A stretch of 46,133 nucleotides of DNA, from assembly GCA_934155625.1 (NCBI GenBank), contig CAKPHD010000006.1, positions 1 through 46,133 of the forward strand, read 5' to 3'. Positions 42,134 to 46,133 of the stretch are shown one piece after another; within the stretch, counting starts at the first letter, position 1, and the number at the start of each line of letters is the position of its first letter. The translations under genes and the position numbers were made by a program. This stretch comes from an uncultured Clostridia bacterium (GTDB taxonomy: Bacteria; Bacillota; Clostridia; TANB77; CAG-508). The notes below the pieces were generated by a model, which ran no database searches, was not told where the DNA came from, and saw nothing but the letters and a program-made list of their open reading frames with translations.

Positions 42134-42709
42134 ATGAACAAATTAATAACAAGAATAATCATATTCGTAATAATCATCTGTTTTTTATTTATACCAACAA
42201 TGTCAGCAGATACAGAACTAAAAACAATAGAAAAAGGAGAAAAAATCTTTTATGGAAACTTAAATTTTGCTTGGCCTATACCAGGTTATACCTCAATATC
42301 ATCACCATTTGGAAAAAGAAATGCACCAACATCTGGAGCATCAACATTTCATAAAGGAACAGATATTCCAGCACCAGAAGGAACAGTTTTGATAGCAACT
42401 TGTGATGGAGAAATTACTTTTATTGGATTTTTAGGTGGAGGTGGTTATACAATAACAATAACTAATCAAGAAGGATTAAAAATTTCGTATTGTCATGTTT
42501 CGCCTAATTATATTGTGTCTGTTGGGCAAAGAGTAGAACAAGGTGAGATAATAGGAAATGTTGGACCTAAATATGTTTATGGAGTGGTTGGAAATAATTA
42601 TAAAGATGCATCTGGAAATCCTACAAATGGTGCTACTACAGGTTGTCATTTGCATATAGGATTCAGAGAAAATGGAGAATATGTAAATCCAATGGAATAT
42701 TTAAAATAG
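42134..42709 (+). CDS. M23 family metallopeptidase (LytM-like)
   Basis: A secreted zinc peptidase that would cut peptide crosslinks in peptidoglycan. Seen: a signal peptide (about residues 1-25, cut near MSADTE), then the M23 domain: SSPFGKRNAP, FHKGTDIPAPEGT (first zinc motif H-x3-D), YCHVS, and GCHLHIGF (second zinc motif H-x-H), ending NPMEYL. All zinc ligands are present. At 191 residues it is a single catalytic domain with no LysM or SH3 region, so it is a free or loosely bound hydrolase. GGAGACC precedes the ATG. Confidence 0.92.
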   Translation: MNKLITRIIIFVIIICFLFIPTMSADTELKTIEKGEKIFYGNLNFAWPIPGYTSISSPFGKRNAPTSGASTFHKGTDIPAPEGTVLIATCDGEITFIGFLGGGGYTITITNQEGLKISYCHVSPNYIVSVGQRVEQGEIIGNVGPKYVYGVVGNNYKDASGNPTNGATTGCHLHIGFRENGEYVNPMEYLK

Positions 42710-42716
42710 TATATTA

Positions 42717-42943
42717 ATAAATCTAGTTACAATTCACAGTTCTATTAAACATATTTAAAAAATTGATAATATATTGTTTGAAATACCGCGTAAGCGATTA
42801 AATGAGCGTATGCGAATGCGATATGGAGCAATCTACATACTATATTTTTATATGAAGATTGCGACACCAAGGTATAAAAAACAATATATTATCAATTTTT
42901 AAATATATATATTTTATAAAATATGAATTGTAACTAGATTTAT
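42717..42943. mobile_element. MITE-like element with 20-bp terminal inverted repeats
   Basis: A 227-bp non-coding element. The ends are a perfect 20-bp inverted repeat (42,717-42,736 and 42,924-42,943, starting ATAAATCTAG). A second inverted pair inside (42,750-42,779 and 42,878-42,907; about 27 of 30 bases match) lies close to the first, so the element can fold into one long hairpin. The central 100 bases have regularly spaced GCG triplets and a GCAATCT/AGATTGC pair. It has no open frame, fills the gap between the M23 and rqcH genes, and could be a MITE or a structured RNA. A clear target duplication is not seen. Confidence 0.7.
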
Positions 42944-42959
42944 GATAGAACAATTATAG

Positions 42960-42988
42960 TTTACATATATGAAAAATTGTGCTATTAT
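42960..42988 (+). promoter_or_regulatory. Candidate promoter for rqcH
   Basis: TTTACA (42,960-42,965) and TATTAT (42,983-42,988) are 17 bp apart, just outside the MITE-like element. The start of transcription would lie right before the GAGGAG of rqcH, leaving a very short leader. Confidence 0.55.
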
Positions 42989-43009
42989 ATAGCACGAGGA
43001 GATGAGAAA

Positions 43010-44716
43010 ATGGCTTTTGACGGAATTGTAGCAAAATCAATAGTTAAAGAATTACAGGGATTAATAGGAAGCAAAATAGATAAAATACATCAACCAGATA
43101 AAAACACAATAGTATTGGGATTATATTTAAATGGAAAGAACTATGCATTAAATATTTGCATAGACTCACACAATTGTAGAATAAATTTAACGACACATCA
43201 AAAAGAAAATCCATTAATAGCACCTAATTTTTGTATGTTATTAAGAAAACATTTATTAGGTGGCAGAATTTCTAGTATTTCAATGTTAGGCTTAGAAAGA
43301 CTTGTAAAAATAGACATAGAGACAATTAATGAATTTAATGAAATTGAAATAAAAACATTAATAGCAGAGCTTATGGGAAAACACAGTAATATTATATTAG
43401 TAAATCAAGAAGAAAAAATAATAGATTCTATGAGACATATAGATTCTAGAAATTCATATAGAGAAATATTGCCATCAAGAATATATATTTTTCCTAGGTC
43501 AGATAAGGCAGATTTTACGAAAATAAAAAAATTTGAAGAATTTAAAGAAGATGTGCAAAATTCAAAGGACTTACTAAATGTTGGCGGCGGGCAAGCTGAC
43601 AATACAGGCAAAGCTATTGCCAATGCATTTACAGGAATTAGTTATACATTTGCAAAATCAGCAGTTCAAGATAGAAAATTGCAAGAAGTATATGATTATA
43701 TTAGAAAAATCATTGAAGGTAAAGAAAATTTAGAATTTGAAATTATATATAAAGACGAAAAAATTTCAGATTATGTTTTAAAATTTGCTAATAACAGAAA
43801 TAATGATGAATCATTCCATTTAAACTTCTTTATAGATGATTTCTATTTTAAAAGAGAAACAACAGAAAGCTTCAAAAATTATAGAAATACTGTATTAAGA
43901 ATGATTTTTGAAACATTAAAAAAATATACTAAGCGTTTAGAAAATATCAATGCAAAATTAAAAGAATGTGATGAAATGGACAAATACAGGCTATATGGAG
44001 AATTAATAACAGCCAATCTGTATAGGTTGTCTAATAATCATTCTGAAAGTATAGAAGTGGAAAATTATTACGAAAACAATAAAAAAATCACTATTCCAAT
44101 GGATGTAAGATATACACCCAATATAAATGCAAAAAGATATTTTAAAAAATATGCAAAACTAAAAAATGCTTTTGAAATTGTAACTAAGCAAAAAATAGAA
44201 ACAGAGAAAGAATTAAATTATATAGAAAGTATAGTATATGAACTAGAAAATAGTATATGCTTAGAAGATGTTCAAGATATATTTGAAGAAATTAGTGAAA
44301 ATGTAGTATTTAAAGAAAGATTAAAGAAAAAAGAAAAGAGAAAGAAAGTTAATAAAAAGAAAAAACACAACAACTTTGCACCAATTGAATATGAAGTTGA
44401 AGGATATAAAGTTTATGTTGGACGAAATAATAAAGAAAATGATTGGCTTACATTATCATTTGCAAATAAAACAGATATATGGTTCCATACAAAAGATATT
44501 CATGGAAGTCATGTAATATTAAAATCAGAAGGAAATGTTCCAGATGATATTTTAGTTAAATGTGCGGAAATTGCAGCAAAACATAGTAAAGCTAAAGATT
44601 CATCTAATGTACCTGTTGATTATTGCAAAGTACAATATGTAAAAAAACCTAATGGTGCAAAACCAGGAATGGTTATTTTTACAAATAATAAAACATTAAA
44701 TGTAAAACCATTATAA
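43010..44716 (+). CDS. rqcH: RqcH (NFACT family, ribosome quality control)
   Basis: The bacterial Rqc2/NEMF homologue. It binds stalled 50S subunits and adds alanine tails to the nascent chain, marking it for degradation; it was formerly annotated as a fibronectin-binding protein. Seen: N-terminal NFACT-N (MAFDGIVAKSIVKELQ, then FCMLLRKHLLGGRISS and ELMGKHSNIILVN), a coiled-coil middle (about residues 290-420), a very basic KKKEKRKKVNKKKKH stretch, and the NFACT-R domain (ADIW-like: TDIWFHTKDIHGSHVIL). The ATG at 43,010 has GAGGAG upstream and gives the family start; the in-frame GTG at 42,977 does not. 568 residues is typical. Confidence 0.94.
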   Translation: MAFDGIVAKSIVKELQGLIGSKIDKIHQPDKNTIVLGLYLNGKNYALNICIDSHNCRINLTTHQKENPLIAPNFCMLLRKHLLGGRISSISMLGLERLVKIDIETINEFNEIEIKTLIAELMGKHSNIILVNQEEKIIDSMRHIDSRNSYREILPSRIYIFPRSDKADFTKIKKFEEFKEDVQNSKDLLNVGGGQADNTGKAIANAFTGISYTFAKSAVQDRKLQEVYDYIRKIIEGKENLEFEIIYKDEKISDYVLKFANNRNNDESFHLNFFIDDFYFKRETTESFKNYRNTVLRMIFETLKKYTKRLENINAKLKECDEMDKYRLYGELITANLYRLSNNHSESIEVENYYENNKKITIPMDVRYTPNINAKRYFKKYAKLKNAFEIVTKQKIETEKELNYIESIVYELENSICLEDVQDIFEEISENVVFKERLKKKEKRKKVNKKKKHNNFAPIEYEVEGYKVYVGRNNKENDWLTLSFANKTDIWFHTKDIHGSHVILKSEGNVPDDILVKCAEIAAKHSKAKDSSNVPVDYCKVQYVKKPNGAKPGMVIFTNNKTLNVKPL

Positions 44717-44723
44717 AAGAAAG

Positions 44724-44753
44724 AAGAGGGTGACCTATTAGGTCATCCTCTTT
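44724..44753. terminator. Convergent terminator between rqcH and the minus-strand gene
   Basis: A 10-12 bp stem (44,724-44,735 with 44,741-44,753; one G-T pair) with a short loop. It lies between the rqcH stop and the stop of the convergent minus-strand gene, so it can serve both. Confidence 0.75.
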
Positions 44754-44760
44754 AAAGACA

Positions 44761-45090
44761 TTACTTATTATTATTTTTGGCTTCTTCACAATGATGTAAA
44801 AAGAAGTCCCAAATAATTTTGTAGGTTCGCATAAATTTTAAACAGTGATTTACAGAGCTTCCGATATTGGTATATGTGATAAAAGGTACTGTTTGAGTAT
44901 CAATAACATCTTTGTTTATCAGTATAGACTCAATATTTGGAAGTAACTCACAGAGTTTTAATGCGTTGTCATTACAACCCGGAAACCAATCTGCCATGTG
45001 CTGCATCTGATTTAGAAAATCTGTCCGGTCAATTGTTCCGTAGTAAAAATTGCCTTTCTCTACATAAGTTAACTGAATTTTGTCTTTCAT
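44761..45090 (-). CDS. Unrecognised small protein (109 aa)
   Basis: I do not recognise this gene. The start is ATG at 45,090 on the minus strand, with a perfect AGGAGG upstream; the longer frame to 45,177 has no such site. Protein: MKDKIQLTYVEKGNFYYGTI, then DRTDFLNQMQHMADWFPGCN, a helical ELLPNIESILINKDV region and a basic C-terminus with HHCEEAKNNNK. No signal peptide or membrane helix. It has three or four cysteines and many aromatic residues. Its codon use is visibly less AT-biased than that of its neighbours (CCG, CGG and CGC codons occur), and it points opposite to all neighbours, so it may have been acquired. Confidence 0.7.
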   Translation of the reverse strand: MKDKIQLTYVEKGNFYYGTIDRTDFLNQMQHMADWFPGCNDNALKLCELLPNIESILINKDVIDTQTVPFITYTNIGSSVNHCLKFMRTYKIIWDFFLHHCEEAKNNNK

Positions 45091-45230
45091 GCTAAAATCC
45101 TCCTGTATTTTACTTAAAATGTTAAAGAGTTGCAATATAATCTTTGTTAAAAAACAATGATTATACAAATAATTCATTCGATATTATATCATAAATTAAG
45201 TGAAATTTCTAGTTTTTTTTAAGAAATTTA

Positions 45231-45259
45231 TTGACAAATAAAAAATGAAGGAATATAAT
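45231..45259 (+). promoter_or_regulatory. Consensus sigma-A promoter of the glycine T-box/glyQS
   Basis: Perfect TTGACA (45,231-45,236) and perfect TATAAT (45,254-45,259) 17 bp apart, directly before the T-box leader. Confidence 0.85.
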
Positions 45260-45270
45260 ATGGAAAATTA

Positions 45271-45492
45271 AATAGTTACGAAGAGAAAGAAAAATTATGT
45301 GGAAGTACGAATAGAGAGCTAGTGATGGTGGAATACTAGCAGTAATTAAACATAAGGGGAGCTTTTGAGTAATATAAATTAAGGTGCTCGAAATTTAGTA
45401 TAAGAATTCGAGAAATAGGGTGGAACCGCGGAGATATAGACTTTCGTCCCTAGCAATATATTTTTATTGCTAGGAGCGGGAGTTTTTTGAGT
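45271..45492 (+). promoter_or_regulatory. T-box riboswitch upstream of glycyl-tRNA synthetase
   Basis: A tRNA-sensing leader that lets transcription continue when uncharged tRNA-Gly binds. Seen: stem I (pairing TTAC with GTAA at its base and TTATGT with ACATAA above), the distal AGAGAGCTAGTGATGGTG region, an internal loop with GGGGAG whose GGG or GGA can be the glycine specifier, the conserved AGGGTGGAACCGCG at 45,417-45,430 (antiterminator, pairs with the acceptor end), CGTCCC, and a terminator hairpin (CTAGCAAT with ATTGCTAG) ending in TTTTTT. The synthetase it controls starts 30 bases downstream. Confidence 0.93.
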
Positions 45493-45521
45493 TTTCTAGC
45501 AAAATAGAAGGAGGAATTATT

Positions 45522-46133
45522 ATGTTAAAATCAATGGACACAATTGTTAATTTATGCAAAGCAAGAGGATATATTTATCCTGGATCAGAAATTTATGGAG
45601 GACTTGCAAACACTTGGGATTATGGACCTTTAGGTGTAGAACTAAAAAACAATGTAAAAAACTTATGGAGAAAAAAATTCATTCAAGAAAATAAATACAA
45701 TGTAGGGTTAGATGCAGCAATATTAATGAACCCACAAACTTGGGTAGCATCAGGACACGTTGGAGGATTTTCAGATCCATTAATAGACTGTAGAGAATGT
45801 AAAACAAGACACAGAGCAGACAAATTAATAGAAGAATGGGCACATGAACAAGGTAAAGACATGATAGCTGATGGTATGTCAGATGAAGAATTAGTAAAAT
45901 TTATAGATGACAACAATATTCCTTGTCCAGACTGTGGAAAACACAACTTTACATCAATACGTAAATTTAACTTAATGTTTAAAACATTCCAAGGAGTTAC
46001 AGAAGATGCAAAAGCAGAAATATATTTAAGACCAGAAACAGCACAAGGAATATTTGTAAACTTTAAAAATGTAATGAGAACAACAAGAAGAAAACTACCA
46101 ATGGGAATTGCACAAATAGGAAAAGCATTTAGA
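45522..46133 (+). CDS. glyQS: Glycyl-tRNA synthetase, homodimeric type (3' end outside window)
   Basis: The class II synthetase that charges tRNA-Gly. The first 204 codons are present and the frame runs off the window. Seen: MDTIVNLCKARGYIYPGSEI, NTWDYGPLGVELKNN, AILMNPQTWVASGHVGGF with DCRECKTRHRAD (the first zinc-type cysteines) and CPDCGKHNF, FNLMFKT, and the motif-2 area YLRPETAQGIFVNF followed by QIGKAFR. It is the single-chain type found in many Gram-positive bacteria and eukaryotes, not the two-subunit GlyQ/GlyS form. AAGGAGG precedes the ATG, and the gene is controlled by the T-box just upstream. Confidence 0.96.
   Translation, partial: MLKSMDTIVNLCKARGYIYPGSEIYGGLANTWDYGPLGVELKNNVKNLWRKKFIQENKYNVGLDAAILMNPQTWVASGHVGGFSDPLIDCRECKTRHRADKLIEEWAHEQGKDMIADGMSDEELVKFIDDNNIPCPDCGKHNFTSIRKFNLMFKTFQGVTEDAKAEIYLRPETAQGIFVNFKNVMRTTRRKLPMGIAQIGKAFR

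Noticed and set aside
42977..43009. GTG start for rqcH
   Set aside because: It overlaps the proposed promoter -10 and adds residues not seen in the family; ATG 43,010 has GAGGAG.
45091..45177. Longer start of the minus-strand orphan gene
   Set aside because: No ribosome binding site and a low-complexity N-terminus; ATG at 45,090 has a perfect AGGAGG.

Overview
The window is strongly AT-rich chromosomal DNA from a Gram-positive, endospore-forming bacterium. It is most likely an uncultured gut-type member of the Clostridia. The evidence is AGGAGG-type ribosome binding sites, AGA as the main arginine codon, an alpha/beta-type small acid-soluble spore protein, a SpoIVB-type peptidase, sortase signals, an RqcH homologue and a T-box upstream of a homodimeric-type glycyl-tRNA synthetase. 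I cannot name a genus from the sequence. Nearly all genes lie on the plus strand.

Bases 1-22,100: the 3' part of hpf is followed by a Wzx/Wzy-type exopolysaccharide or capsule locus. The locus has a membrane sugar-1-phosphate transferase, a run of glycosyltransferases (four GT4, one GT2, one GT32 and one DUF6625-like), a radical SAM/SPASM enzyme, two hexapeptide acyltransferases, a polysaccharide pyruvyl transferase paired with an iron-sulfur F420-hydrogenase-beta-like protein, a Wzy-like polymerase and a Wzx flippase. It closes with a CpsC/CpsD/CpsB (Wzz, BY-kinase, PHP phosphatase) control module. Two VanZ-like proteins bracket the assembly genes. Between the flippase block and CpsC sit a small wall-anchored protein (LAYTG signal), its probable class D/E sortase and an unrecognised membrane protein. 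One acyltransferase is split by an apparent one-base frameshift.

Bases 22,100-24,000: a minus-strand SASP gene and a Cof-type HAD phosphatase lie among copies of an unrecognised GGTACC/ACCGGT-rich repeat family. The repeats include 37-bp tandem arrays and one element with perfect 21-bp inverted ends.

Bases 23,900-34,700: this is the most unusual part. A single operon encodes a minimal, divergent Tad-like (type IV filament) machine: a CpaB-like SAF protein, two CpaE-like proteins with altered P-loops, a CpaF/TadA ATPase with its own N-terminal membrane helix, and a 689-residue protein that looks like TadB and TadC fused. Six small proteins follow, five of which share a MEN N-terminus that runs straight into a hydrophobic helix with no prepilin leader. 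There is no prepilin peptidase or TadE/F/G in the window. Four 11-bp repeats in exact helical phase precede the operon promoter and look like an operator for an OmpR/PhoB-type response regulator.

Bases 34,700-46,133: SpoIVB-like peptidase, then a strong promoter and a surface pair made of a 1174-residue leucine-rich-repeat protein ending in a dockerin and a cohesin-Big2 protein ending in a sortase-like signal. These are followed by a DUF5662 protein, trmB, tRNA-Trp, an M23 peptidase, a 227-bp MITE-like inverted-repeat element, rqcH, a minus-strand orphan gene, a glycine T-box and the 5' part of glyQS. Overall the window is dominated by cell-surface construction: polysaccharide, wall-anchored proteins, filaments and a cohesin-dockerin surface complex.
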